Positions 51,094 through 60,182 of a stretch of 64,000 nt of DNA are shown piece by piece (the first letter of the stretch is position 1; each line of letters starts with the position of its first letter). Where the stretch lies: assembly GCA_963700055.1 (NCBI GenBank), contig CAVOWH010000024.1, positions 310,001 to 374,000 on the forward strand, in the 5' to 3' direction. The translations under genes and the position numbers were made by a program. This DNA comes from SpSt-501 sp963700055. Lineage in GTDB: Bacteria > Desulfobacterota > Desulfobacteria > Desulfobacterales > SpSt-501. A model generated the notes under the pieces. The model saw nothing but the letters and a program-made list of their open reading frames with translations, was not told where the DNA came from and did not search any database.

Positions 51094-51864
51094 TTAAAGC
51101 TCGTTAGCATCGAGGAAGCCGGCAACCGCCGCATTGACTTCATGGGGTTTTTCAATCGGCACGAAATGCCCCGCCTCCAGGATGTGGCGGCGCACCGCGC
51201 CCGGAATGCGCTTCTCCAGAAAAAGCCCGTATTTAGGCGGCGTGAGTTGGTCGTCCTCGGCCGAGATGATCAAGACCGGCGCACGGATGGTCCCCAGCCG
51301 CGGTATCACGTCGAACCGGTCGCAGGCCTTGAAATCGCCGTGGGCGACGGCAGGATCCGCCTTGAGCGAGTCCTCCAGAAACGGCTGTTTGACTGCCGCA
51401 GCTGTTTTTTCCGAGAAACCCAACCGGTCGACCATATCCACGTAAGCCGGAAATTTCTTTGCAATCATGTCGAACAGGGTGGGCAACACTTTAAGCCGGG
51501 CGCCCGAGCTGATGATGATTCCGGCCGCGAAGCGTGCGGGCTGGTCCAGCAGCAGCTGCTGGGTGATGGCGCCTCCCATGCTCAAACCGCAGGGCACCGG
51601 CCGCGGCGCGGCGATGGCGTCGATGAAGTCGATAATCGCGGCCGCGTAATTCTCCACCCGGGCCTGCGCACGGCCGCCGCTGCGGCCGTGGCCGGGCAGG
51701 TCGATGGCAACCGTGTTCACACGGTGCTTGAGCCCCTCCACCTGGGCGTGCCACAGCAAGGACGATTCGCCGGCGCCGTGGATGAAAATGAGCGTCGACC
51801 GCAACGGATCCAGCGGCCATCGGCCGCAGATGAAAGCGATGTCGCTGCTGACGCGTTCTTCCAT
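51094..51864 (-). CDS. Alpha/beta-fold hydrolase
   Basis: A 256-residue hydrolase starting at the ATG at 51864 with GGGAGGA upstream; the longer open frame continues into a REP-like repeat and is not coding. Motifs: FIHGAGESSLLW (oxyanion), AIDLPGHGRSGG, nucleophile serine in GLSMGGAITQQ, catalytic Asp in SAEDDQLTP and His in EAGHFVPIEKP. Similar to esterases and C-C hydrolases. It follows the MoxR-like ATPase gene on the same strand across a 230-bp gap that contains a REP-like element. Confidence 0.9.
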   Translation of the reverse strand: MEERVSSDIAFICGRWPLDPLRSTLIFIHGAGESSLLWHAQVEGLKHRVNTVAIDLPGHGRSGGRAQARVENYAAAIIDFIDAIAAPRPVPCGLSMGGAITQQLLLDQPARFAAGIIISSGARLKVLPTLFDMIAKKFPAYVDMVDRLGFSEKTAAAVKQPFLEDSLKADPAVAHGDFKACDRFDVIPRLGTIRAPVLIISAEDDQLTPPKYGLFLEKRIPGAVRRHILEAGHFVPIEKPHEVNAAVAGFLDANEL

Positions 51865-51989
51865 GGGGTCCTCCCGGGGGCCGTCGATGCCCGCCACCGA
51901 TATTTGAGACTCGGATTTTATAGAAGACCGCCGCGGGTATGTCAATTTGCTTGTTGGGCCCGCGGTGAGGTCGACTTTTTTTTCACGCT

Positions 51990-52039
51990 GGGAGAGGCAT
52001 CTGGCCGCGACGGTATCGTGGCTGGAAGCCACTCCCGCA
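51990..52039. repeat. REP/BIME-like double palindrome
   Basis: GGGAGAGGCATCTGGCCGCG, a short spacer, then ATCGTGGCTGGAAGCCACTC followed by CCGCA. It is the inverse arrangement of the unit at 21141-21190, with the same two hairpins. It lies between the MoxR-like and hydrolase genes. Confidence 0.75.
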
Positions 52040-52096
52040 CTTCGATGCCGACTGGAAGGCGATCTGCGACATCCCCCGCTGGGGATGCGGCGATCG

Positions 52097-52837
52097 TTAA
52101 AGCACCAGCGCGGTGATGAACGCCAGCAATTGGTTCAAGTTCTGACAGGGCCGTACCTCGTCGCAGACGGCTTCGAACACCCGCATCTCGCTGTCCCCCG
52201 TGTACCAGAACTGGGGAGCCTCCGGGTTGAGCCAGATCAGCCGCCGGCAGCGCGCCCGCAGCTGCGCCAGGAGCCCCTCCTCCGGATGGGTGTAGTTGCA
52301 GCGGCCGTCGCCGATGCGCGGCAGCTTGAGCTGGACGATCCTGAGTTCGAGGTCCCGGTCCGGGTAGTCGATGTGCAGGTGCAGGCAGCGCCGTTTGAGC
52401 GCATCGCTCATGTCGCGCGAATCGTTGGAGGTCAGAAACACGAAGGGGATGTGCCGGGCGCGGCGCGTACCGAGCTCGGGAATCGACACCTGGAAGTCGC
52501 TCAAGACCTCCAGCAGGAAGGCCTCGAACTCCGGGTCGGATTTGTCGACCTCGTCGATCAGCAGCACCACCGGCCGCTCGGCGCTGATGGCCTGCAGCAG
52601 GGGCCGCGGCTGGATGAACCGTTCCGAGAAAAAGGCATCCTCCTGCGCGGCGATGCGGTCGACGGCCTTGGCCAATTCGGTCTTGCCCACCCCGGCCGGG
52701 CCTTCGACCAGAACCGGTTTTTGAGTGGCCTGGGCCAGAAACACGACCGTGGCAATCACCGGAGAGCAGATGTATTGCGCCCCCGCGAGGGCGTCGCGCA
52801 CATGGGCCACGTTTTGGAAAAGGAGTTCGGTTTCCAT
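52097..52837 (-). CDS. MoxR-type AAA+ ATPase with a shortened core
   Basis: A 246-residue ATPase similar to MoxR/CoxD proteins. Walker A is EGPAGVGKTELAK, Walker B VVLLIDEVDKSD, the sensor region TSNDSRDMSDALKRRC, and SDFQVSIPELGT is typical. Relatives have a segment of about 35-40 residues, including a RLQCYEGLD motif, between Walker A and the ERPLLQAI-like region. Here AKAVDRIAAQEDAFFSERFI joins them directly. The reading frame is intact, so this is an in-frame deletion or a divergent form. The usual VWA-domain partner gene is not adjacent. Such ATPases act as chaperones for metalloenzyme maturation. Confidence 0.8.
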   Translation of the reverse strand: METELLFQNVAHVRDALAGAQYICSPVIATVVFLAQATQKPVLVEGPAGVGKTELAKAVDRIAAQEDAFFSERFIQPRPLLQAISAERPVVLLIDEVDKSDPEFEAFLLEVLSDFQVSIPELGTRRARHIPFVFLTSNDSRDMSDALKRRCLHLHIDYPDRDLELRIVQLKLPRIGDGRCNYTHPEEGLLAQLRARCRRLIWLNPEAPQFWYTGDSEMRVFEAVCDEVRPCQNLNQLLAFITALVL

Positions 52838-53147
52838 TTGGCGTTTCCCCGAGGGCCGCCGGCCCGACGATCGGCATTGAATCCGCTTTTTTGGCTAGTG
52901 AATATGCCGACTCGTGTTCGGGCGCAGGCGCAGCGGGGTTTCGGCGGCGGCGGTTGAAAAGCTCATCGCAGTTGGCATAATCATTCGCCGGCCCGACAGC
53001 GGCGACCTCGTCAATCTTAGCACAGCGCCGCAGCCGGCAAAACGATATTTTTCGGCGCCTGATTCAAGCGATTTCTATTGATTCTTGAGCTGGGATTCAT
53101 TAGGGTTCCACCCGCGCACACCGACCTGCAATTCAATGGAGGCAACC

Positions 53148-53801
53148 ATGGAAAAACCCTTGGAGCATTATTGGAGCATCCGGCTGGCCGATCTGCAGCA
53201 GGCGCTGGAAGCGAACCACTTCGAAGTGCACACGGCGCCGGACTCCGCCGCCGCCCAGCGGATCGTGATGGATGAGATTCTCCCCAAAACCGGCGCCCGC
53301 AGCGTCGGCTGGGGAGGCTCCCTGACCGCGGTCGGCACCGGGCTGTTTCAGACCCTCAACGCCCGCACCGACATCGCGATGATCGACACGCTCGACAAGC
53401 AGGTTCCCTTCGAAGAGCTGGTGGAGCGCCGCCGCCAATCCCTGCTCGTCGATTTGTTCATCACGGGCACCAACGCCCTCACCGAGGACGGCCAGCTAGT
53501 CAATCTCGATATGTTGGGCAACCGCGTGGCGGCCCTCACCTTCGGCCCCAAGCACGTGGTGGTCATCGTGGGCCGGAATAAGATCGTGCCGAGCGTGGAC
53601 GATGCCATGTTCCGGGTGAAGAACATTGCCGCGCCGGCCAACGCCATGCGGCTCGACAAAAAAACGCCCTGCGTGAAGACATCCTACTGCGAGGAATGCA
53701 AGAGCCCGGATCGCATTTGCAACACCTGGACCATCACCGAAAAATCCTATCCCAAAGGCCGCGTCAAGGTGGTGCTCGTCAACCAGGATCTCGGGCTTTG
53801 A
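53148..53801 (+). CDS. LUD-domain protein (LutC/YkgG-like)
   Basis: A 217-residue protein. The ATG at 53148 is preceded by GGAGG at 53138-53142 and so preferred over the ATG at 53136. The LUD domain shows VGWGGSLTAVGTGLF, DLFITGTNALTEDGQLVNLD and VVIVGRNKIV. The C-terminus has four cysteines in TPCVKTSYCEECKSPDRICN, which may bind metal. LutC-like proteins belong to lactate utilisation complexes, but stand-alone forms of this type in anaerobes have no established role. A universal stress protein is encoded 12 bp downstream. Confidence 0.85.
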   Translation: MEKPLEHYWSIRLADLQQALEANHFEVHTAPDSAAAQRIVMDEILPKTGARSVGWGGSLTAVGTGLFQTLNARTDIAMIDTLDKQVPFEELVERRRQSLLVDLFITGTNALTEDGQLVNLDMLGNRVAALTFGPKHVVVIVGRNKIVPSVDDAMFRVKNIAAPANAMRLDKKTPCVKTSYCEECKSPDRICNTWTITEKSYPKGRVKVVLVNQDLGL

Positions 53802-53813
53802 GAAGGAGGTCGC

Positions 53814-54206
53814 ATGAACATTCTCGTTGCCTACGACGGTACCAAGGAGGCCAAGGAGGCGGCTCGCGTCGCCGCCCGGCACGCCAAGGCTTTTAACGGC
53901 CGGATCATCCTGGCCTTCTCCATGGTCGGCGGGCCCGAGATCCCGCGCATAGAGTTTGAGCGCGCGGAAAAGGAGCTGCAGAGCCAAGCGATCACCTTAA
54001 AGGAAGAAGGCTTTGATTGCGAAACCCTGCTTTCGGTGCGCGGCTTGGAAACCGGCGAGGACATCATCCAGCTGGCCGAGGAGAAGCAGGCCGAGGAAAT
54101 CATCATCGGCATCCAACGCAAATCCAAGGTGGGAAAGCTGCTGTTCGGCTCGACGGCGCAATACATCATCCTGAACGCACCCTGCCCGGTCGTCACGGTC
54201 CGCTGA
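53814..54206 (+). CDS. Universal stress protein (UspA family)
   Basis: A 130-residue single Usp domain. It begins MNILVAYDGTKEAKEAARVA and ends with the nucleotide-binding GxxGx9GS(T)-type region around GIQRKSKVGKLLFGSTAQYI followed by CPVVTVR. It probably binds ATP. AAGGAGG precedes the ATG. It is likely co-transcribed with the LUD gene. Confidence 0.93.
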   Translation: MNILVAYDGTKEAKEAARVAARHAKAFNGRIILAFSMVGGPEIPRIEFERAEKELQSQAITLKEEGFDCETLLSVRGLETGEDIIQLAEEKQAEEIIIGIQRKSKVGKLLFGSTAQYIILNAPCPVVTVR

Positions 54207-54355
54207 CGCCGGCTCCCCGCCGGGCCGATCACCGGCGGTCAGCAGGCGGAGATGGGGGGGGCCGCGACCGCCCTGCCGACACCGCCGCCGCACGCCCGGT
54301 GCGGCCGCCCGTCGAGCCTTGACACCCGCCTCCGCACCCACTAAATTGGCTTATA

Positions 54356-54440
54356 GAATTCGTTCAGGGGTGGCTTCCAAAGCCTGAGATCACACCCGCG
54401 GAACCTGATCTGGGTCATGCCAGCGTAGGGAAACGAATTC
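54356..54440 (+). ncRNA. TPP riboswitch (THI box)
   Basis: P1 is a perfect 9-bp stem, GAATTCGTT with AACGAATTC. Inside are the conserved GGGGTG, CTGAGATCA, ACCCGCGGAACCTGATCTGG and ATGCCAGCGTAGGGAA elements of the thiamine-pyrophosphate aptamer. A terminator follows at 54472, and thiM starts 86 bp after the aptamer, so TPP should attenuate transcription of the thiamine operon. Confidence 0.97.
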
Positions 54441-54471
54441 GGGCTTGATGCCGTTGCCGAGGCGACTCAAG

Positions 54472-54499
54472 GCCGTTTCCCGCGGGAAACGGCTTTTTT
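54472..54499 (+). terminator. Riboswitch-controlled intrinsic terminator
   Basis: GCCGTTTCC, CGCG loop, GGAAACGGC, then six T. It stands between the TPP aptamer and thiM, the expected position of the expression platform. No obvious antiterminator partner was worked out. Confidence 0.9.
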
Positions 54500-54526
54500 C
54501 GTTTCGGCTCCAAGGGGAGGAACGGT

Positions 54527-55342
54527 ATGTCCGGTTATGCGGAAACGGCGGCGCGCGACCTTGCGGCCCTGCGCGCGAAGAAACCGTTGATCCACAACAT
54601 CACCAACTTCGTGGTCATGAACTACACCGCCAATGCCCTGCTCGCGATGGGGGCCTCGCCGGTGATGGCGCACGCGTCCAGTGAAGTCGAGGAGATGGTC
54701 GGCTTGGCCGGTGCGCTGGTATTGAACATCGGCACGCTGACCGAGGAATGGGTCGATTCCATGGTCAAGGCCGGCAGGATGGCCGCCAGGCGCAAGGTCC
54801 CCGTCGTCCTGGACCCCGTGGGCTCGGGCGCCACCGCGCTTAGAACGCGCTCCGCCCGCAGGATCATTGCCGATGTCCGGCCGGCGGTCATCCGCGGCAA
54901 TGCCTCGGAGGTGCTCTCGCTCCGGGACGCTTCCGCCAGGACCCAGGGGGTGGACGCGCTGCATTCCGTGGAGGACGCCGCCCGCTCCGCCGAGGCGCTG
55001 GCGCGGGAACTGAACTGCACCCTCGCCATCACCGGCCCGGTGGATCTCGTCACGGACGGGACGCGGGTGGCGCGGATCGCCAACGGCCATTCGTTGATGG
55101 GCCGTGTCACCGGCACCGGTTGCACGGCCACGGCGGCGATCGGCGCCTTTCTGGCGGTGGACCCCGACCCGCTGCGCGCCGCGGCCGCGGCGCTGGCCTA
55201 TTTCGGGCTGGCGGGCGAAGTGGCCGCCCGGACCGCCGCGGCCCCGGGCAGCTTCATGATCGGCCTGCTGGATGCCCTTTACACGATCTCCCCCGAGCAG
55301 CTGCAGGAGGGCAGCAGGATCGTGCTGAGCAATGAGCACTGA
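54527..55342 (+). CDS. thiM: Hydroxyethylthiazole kinase
   Basis: A 271-residue ribokinase-like enzyme that phosphorylates the thiazole moiety of thiamine in salvage. Motifs: PLIHNITNFVVMNYTANALLA near the N-terminus, VLDPVGSGATALRT, and the anion-hole region MGRVTGTGCTATAAIGAF. It is first in the thiM-thiE-thiL-thiD operon under the TPP riboswitch. Its last codons and stop form part of a heptamer-repeat arm. Confidence 0.97.
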   Translation: MSGYAETAARDLAALRAKKPLIHNITNFVVMNYTANALLAMGASPVMAHASSEVEEMVGLAGALVLNIGTLTEEWVDSMVKAGRMAARRKVPVVLDPVGSGATALRTRSARRIIADVRPAVIRGNASEVLSLRDASARTQGVDALHSVEDAARSAEALARELNCTLAITGPVDLVTDGTRVARIANGHSLMGRVTGTGCTATAAIGAFLAVDPDPLRAAAAALAYFGLAGEVAARTAAAPGSFMIGLLDALYTISPEQLQEGSRIVLSNEH

Positions 55343-55398
55343 GGGCCGAGTGAAACCATCCAAGGCTTTTCTCAGTCCTCAGCACTCAGTCCTGAAGC
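55324..55398. repeat. Heptamer-repeat hairpin, locus 3
   Basis: The left arm (55324-55351) is four 7-bp units sharing TGAG or CGAG at the same phase: GCTGAGC, AATGAGC, ACTGAGG, GCCGAGT. The right arm (55371-55391) is CTCAGTC, CTCAGCA, CTCAGTC, followed by a degenerate unit. The left arm includes the final codons and the TGA stop of thiM, and the right arm lies ahead of thiE. Confidence 0.8.
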
Positions 55399-55444
55399 CG
55401 ATGAACGTTGACGGCGCCGGTCAGCCGGGCGAAAAGGCGTAAAA

Positions 55445-56089
55445 ATGTCCAAGCGCCGCATTGACTGCTCCCTTTACCTCGTCACCGACCGCGGCCGGTC
55501 GCGCGGTCGGACCACGCTGGAGATCGTCTGCGCCGCGGTGCGCGGCGGCGTCACCTGCGTGCAGCTGCGGGAGAAGACCTGCTCCACCCGCGAGTTCCTC
55601 GATGAGGCATTGAAGGTGAAGGCCTTTTTAGAATCAAGCGGCGTGCCGCTCATCGTCAACGACCGTGTCGATGTCGCCCTCGCGGTGGGCGCAGACGGGT
55701 TGCACCTCGGGCAGAACGACATGCCGCTCGCCGCGGCGCGGTCGCTGGTGGGGTCTGCGATGGTGATCGGCATCTCCGTCGAAACGACCGAGGATGCCGT
55801 CGCGGCCCAGGGCGGCGGGGCCGATTACCTCGGCGTCAGTCCCATTTTCGCGACGCCTACCAAGACCGACACGGCGGCGCCTCTGGGCCTGGAGGGTCTG
55901 AAGGCCATCCGCCGGGCGGTGAAAATTCCGCTGGTCGCCATCGGCGGTTTGAACCATCGCAACGCCGCCGCGGTCATCCGCGGCGGGGCCGACGGGATCG
56001 CCGTGGTTACTGCGATCGTGGCTGCGGAAGACCCCGAACAGGCGGCCCGGGACCTCAAGGGCGCAATCGTCACGGCAAGGCGGCCATGA
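55445..56089 (+). CDS. thiE: Thiamine-phosphate synthase
   Basis: A 214-residue TIM-barrel enzyme joining thiazole phosphate and HMP pyrophosphate. Motifs: LYLVTDR, VQLREKTCSTREFL, VNDRVDVALAVGADGLHLGQ and GVSPIFATPTKTD, with phosphate-binding GGLNH and GGADGIAVVTAI. It is preceded by a 102-bp gap containing the heptamer hairpin and overlaps thiL by 4 bp. Confidence 0.97.
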   Translation: MSKRRIDCSLYLVTDRGRSRGRTTLEIVCAAVRGGVTCVQLREKTCSTREFLDEALKVKAFLESSGVPLIVNDRVDVALAVGADGLHLGQNDMPLAAARSLVGSAMVIGISVETTEDAVAAQGGGADYLGVSPIFATPTKTDTAAPLGLEGLKAIRRAVKIPLVAIGGLNHRNAAAVIRGGADGIAVVTAIVAAEDPEQAARDLKGAIVTARRP

Positions 56090-57096
56090 GTCTGAAAGAG
56101 ATCGGAGAATTCGGGTTCATCCGGCGCATCCGCCGCGGATGCCTCACCCGGCCCGAGGGCGTGATCCAGGGCATCGGCGATGATGCCGCCGCCTTTCGCA
56201 CCGACGGCCGGTTGGTGTCCCTGGTGACCACCGATCTGCTGGTGGAGCGGGTCCACTTTCTGCGGCAGGCCATCAGCGGCTGCGATTTAGGCCACAAGTC
56301 GCTCGCGGTGAACCTGAGCGACATCGCCGCCATGGGCGGTACCGCGCGGGAAGCCTTCGTGAGCATTGCCATCCCGGACGATTGCGGGCTGGCTTACCTC
56401 GAAGATATCTTCCAGGGCATGAAGGACCTCGCTCGCAGCCACGCCGTCAACATCCTCGGCGGAGACACCACCCTCTCGCGGTCCGACCTGGTCATCAATG
56501 TGGTTGTATGCGGAGTGGTGGCTGAAAACGAAATGCTGACCCGCGCGGCCGCCCGACCCGGGGACGTCATTTTCTGCACCGGCTGCCTGGGCGACAGCCG
56601 CGCCGGTCTGCACCTCATTCTCGAAGGCGCTCCCGCCGAGGCGCCGGAGCTGCAAGCCTTGCTGGCCGCGCACCGCCGCCCCGAACCCCACCTGCGCGAG
56701 GGGCGGCTGCTGGCATCCACGCCGGGGGTGCGGGCCGCCATCGACGTCAGCGACGGCCTGAGCTCCGACCTGGGGCACATCGTCGAGGAGAGCCGGGCCG
56801 GGGCCAGAATCTACTCCGCCAGAATTCCGGTCTCCGCAAACCTGCATTTCTTCTGCCGGCGCTTCGGGAGATCGCCGCTGGACTATGCCCTTTCCGGCGG
56901 CGAGGACTACACCCTGCTGCTGACCGCGGCCGCCGGCGAAGCCGACCGTATCGCCGGCGCCTTTCAAACCGCCTTCGGCCGGCCCCTTTACGCGATCGGC
57001 GAGATCACGGACACGACGCGCATGGAACTGGTGGACGACGCCGGAACCGTTACTCCCATCGATCCCACCGGATGGGACCACTTCAAGAGGCCCTGA
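56086..57096 (+). CDS. thiL: Thiamine-monophosphate kinase
   Basis: A 336-residue PurM-like enzyme converting thiamine phosphate to the active pyrophosphate. Motifs: EFGFIRRI, IGDDAAAFRTDG, VNLSDIAAMGG and ILGGDTTLSRSD for the Mg-ATP site; DVSDGLSSDLGHI and SGGEDYTLLL follow. It overlaps thiE by 4 bp (ATGA), and thiD starts 1 bp after its stop. Confidence 0.97.
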   Translation: MSLKEIGEFGFIRRIRRGCLTRPEGVIQGIGDDAAAFRTDGRLVSLVTTDLLVERVHFLRQAISGCDLGHKSLAVNLSDIAAMGGTAREAFVSIAIPDDCGLAYLEDIFQGMKDLARSHAVNILGGDTTLSRSDLVINVVVCGVVAENEMLTRAAARPGDVIFCTGCLGDSRAGLHLILEGAPAEAPELQALLAAHRRPEPHLREGRLLASTPGVRAAIDVSDGLSSDLGHIVEESRAGARIYSARIPVSANLHFFCRRFGRSPLDYALSGGEDYTLLLTAAAGEADRIAGAFQTAFGRPLYAIGEITDTTRMELVDDAGTVTPIDPTGWDHFKRP

Positions 57097-57097
57097 C

Positions 57098-57928
<831 letters not shown>

Positions 57929-58762
57929 TCAGAAGAGCCGGTAATAGAGACTGGTTAGAACGGCCCAGGCGAGAACGATGGCCGTGCCCGCCAAGCTCAG
58001 GGCCGCCAGGGTGCGGTGGAAAGCGGTTTCCCGTTTGCGTTCCGCGTAACCCAGAAGATATCCCAGCAGCGCTCCGGCGGCAATTCCACCGCCATGGCCC
58101 CAGTTGTTGATTCCGGGCACCACGAACCCGAACACGGACATGATGACCACCCACATGCCGACCTGCTTGTAGAGCGCCGTGCCGTAGGCTCCGCCGCGGC
58201 TCCGGCCGTAGTACAAGATGGCGCCCACCAGCCCGCAGACGCCGGCCGAGGCCCCGATGGTCAGACCGACCCCTGCCAGGTAGGACACTCCGAATCCCGC
58301 CACTCCGGCCAGGGTATAGATGGCGAACATCCGCCGGGTTCCGAATTCCCGAACGACCACCGCCGACAGCTGCCGGAAGGCCGCCATGTTAAAGAAGATG
58401 TGCAGCAGACCGCCATGCAGGTAGTTCGCGGAAACGAGGGTCCACCAGCGATGGTATTCGTTGATCGGATCGGTGCCCGTGGCCCCTAAAACAAACAGGC
58501 TTCTCAAAGACGGCGACAACAGCTGAAACGGATTAACGGTTAAGCCCGTCGTCCGGAGGTCCATCAGCAGTGACAACACGAACATGCCAATGTTCACCCC
58601 GATGACCGTTTTGACCAGCAGGGCCGGATCGTCCAGCAGTCTGAAAACGAACAGTCGCCGCCAACGCGCGCCGGGCGCTCGCAGGCCGCAGTAAGGACAG
58701 GATTGCTCGCTGAGGCTGATGAGCAGACCGCACTTGGGGCAGAGGATTGAATTACGTTGCAT
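57929..58762 (-). CDS. Rhomboid-family intramembrane protease with N-terminal zinc ribbon
   Basis: A 277-residue membrane protease. The start is the ATG at 58762 (MQRNSILCPKCG), as the zinc ribbon CPKCG/CPYCG follows directly. About six helices follow. The rhomboid elements are WWTLVSANYLHGGLLHIFFNM, the catalytic serine in TIGASAGVCGLVGA and the histidine in NNWGHGGGIAAG. It cleaves membrane protein substrates; none is evident here. The zinc-ribbon form is common in delta-proteobacteria. Confidence 0.93.
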   Translation of the reverse strand: MQRNSILCPKCGLLISLSEQSCPYCGLRAPGARWRRLFVFRLLDDPALLVKTVIGVNIGMFVLSLLMDLRTTGLTVNPFQLLSPSLRSLFVLGATGTDPINEYHRWWTLVSANYLHGGLLHIFFNMAAFRQLSAVVVREFGTRRMFAIYTLAGVAGFGVSYLAGVGLTIGASAGVCGLVGAILYYGRSRGGAYGTALYKQVGMWVVIMSVFGFVVPGINNWGHGGGIAAGALLGYLLGYAERKRETAFHRTLAALSLAGTAIVLAWAVLTSLYYRLF

Positions 58763-58851
58763 TATAGATCCGCGGGACCCGATGCTGTTCGTTTGAATCA
58801 AGTTTCATGGCGCGCCGCTCCATACTATCAGTCATGGAGTGTCGTCCTCAC

Positions 58852-58902
58852 GGAAGCGGCCTTTAGCCGGGATGTCGTCGCGGCAAGATAGCGCTCCCAC
58901 AA
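58852..58902. repeat. Degenerate REP/BIME-like element
   Basis: GGAAGCGGCCTTTAGCCGGG, spacer, then TCGCGGCAAGATAGCGCTCC and CACAA. It keeps both halves of the family at 21.1 and 52.0 kb with several mismatches in the stems. Confidence 0.65.
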
Positions 58903-59030
58903 AATAAATTTCAGCTTCAGCTGAAATCCAAGCCTAATACCTCAATCAAGGTCGTCAAGCAACACCCGGCAGGAGCCCGGCAGGGGGTAGCTGTCGGCTA
59001 TGAGCAAAATCGCCCAATCTGAGAGCTGCC

Positions 59031-59073
59031 TGATGAAGCGCAACGCCGAAATTGGGCTATTTACGAAGCCATC
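59031..59073 (+). repeat. Dispersed repeat, copy C
   Basis: TGATGAAGCGCAACGCCGAA, ATTGGGC, then TTTACGAAGCCATC after a short gap. It shares core and 3' flank with the inverted copy at 26302-26343 and the core with both copies at 12.2-12.3 kb. Confidence 0.8.
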
Positions 59074-59153
59074 CGGGTTTGACATGCGTTCGGAGTTAAG
59101 TGTATCGTCACGATTGGCTTTTTAACCCGGTCGTTTGATTCAAGTGGCCCGTC

Positions 59154-60182
59154 ATGCCTGATGCCTGCTCAAGCACTGCCCATCCGCCCCGCCGCCGGCG
59201 AACCCGCCGGCAAACACGGATCGGTCTGGTCGTGTTCGCCGTTCTGGCGGCGATCGCTTTCGGGGTTTATTCGGCCCAGCTCCGGTTCCACCCGGCCGTG
59301 CTCAATTATCTCCAGGGCGCGGCCGTCATGGCCAAGCCTTCGGCGGCTGCGGAACCGGTTCTGGATCTGCCCGCCGGCATGTCCCCGCTTTCGCCTCCGG
59401 AACGATTCGACCACGCAACCCTTTCGGATAAAATCAACGGCAAGGCGGAACTCTATCTTTCGGCCGGATTCCTGCGCCTGGATTGCCAGCGCATCGCACT
59501 CGCCGGCCGGCCCGAGGACTGGATCGAAGCCTTCGCCTATGACATGGGCTCCGCGCAGAACGCTTATGCGGTTTTCAGCCTGCAGCGCCGCGGCGACGGG
59601 ACGCCCCTGGATTTCGCCGAATTCGTCTATCGGGCCGAAAACGCTCTTTTTCTAGCCCACGGCGCCTTCTATCTGGAACTGGTCGCCTCCGGCACGGACC
59701 GCCGGCTGCTCGAGGCCCTGGAAACGCTCGCCCGCGGCTTCATCGCCCGCCGGCCGATCGCCAAGACCGCCGCCCTCGCCGAGCGCGACCTCTTCCCCAA
59801 GGAGGGCCTCGCGGAGGCGAGCATCCGCCTGATCCCCGCCGACGCGTTTGGAATGGCCGGCTTGAACCGCGTCTTCACGGCGACCTATGCCGCGGACGGC
59901 GGCGAAATGACGGCCTTCCTCTCCCGCCGGGCGAACCCGCAGGAGGCCGTCGATCTGGCGCGGTCCTATGTGGCTTTTTTGAAGGCCTACGGCGGAGAGG
60001 TCGGCCTCGCCGATGCGCCGGTCGCCGGCACGGCCGTCGTCGCGATTCTGGACATGTACGAAGTGGTTTTTTCACAAGGCGATTTCCTGTGCGGCGTTCA
60101 CGAGGCGCCCAGCCGGGAGAGGGCCCTAGCATTGGCCGGACGTTTGGCCGAGAAGCTCAAAGAGGTGCCGCGTGTCCCCTGA
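59154..60182 (+). CDS. Membrane-anchored extracytoplasmic protein (DUF6599-like)
   Basis: A 342-residue protein with a basic N-terminus (HPPRRRRTRRQTR), one membrane helix (IGLVVFAVLAAIAFGVY) and a long exterior domain. The region containing DKINGKAELYLSAGFLRLDC and YDMGSAQNAYAVFSLQRR is a pattern I associate with DUF6599 proteins found beside DUF362 and polyferredoxin genes. No cofactor motif is seen. It overlaps the DUF362 gene by 11 bp, so it is part of that operon, perhaps as an external subunit. Confidence 0.72.
   Translation: MPDACSSTAHPPRRRRTRRQTRIGLVVFAVLAAIAFGVYSAQLRFHPAVLNYLQGAAVMAKPSAAAEPVLDLPAGMSPLSPPERFDHATLSDKINGKAELYLSAGFLRLDCQRIALAGRPEDWIEAFAYDMGSAQNAYAVFSLQRRGDGTPLDFAEFVYRAENALFLAHGAFYLELVASGTDRRLLEALETLARGFIARRPIAKTAALAERDLFPKEGLAEASIRLIPADAFGMAGLNRVFTATYAADGGEMTAFLSRRANPQEAVDLARSYVAFLKAYGGEVGLADAPVAGTAVVAILDMYEVVFSQGDFLCGVHEAPSRERALALAGRLAEKLKEVPRVP

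Larger units (their letters stand above)
58763..59153. other. Repeat-rich intergenic region between divergent genes
   Basis: About 390 bp without a gene. It contains a REP-like unit (58852-58902), a small perfect hairpin ATTTCAGCT-TC-AGCTGAAAT (58908-58927) and a copy of the dispersed repeat (59031-59073). Promoters for both divergent genes must lie here, but none is clear. Confidence 0.6.

Noticed and set aside
54207..54355. Additional structured RNA ahead of the TPP riboswitch
   Set aside because: GC-rich but without recognisable conserved elements or a terminator; it is read as plain spacer after the universal stress protein gene.
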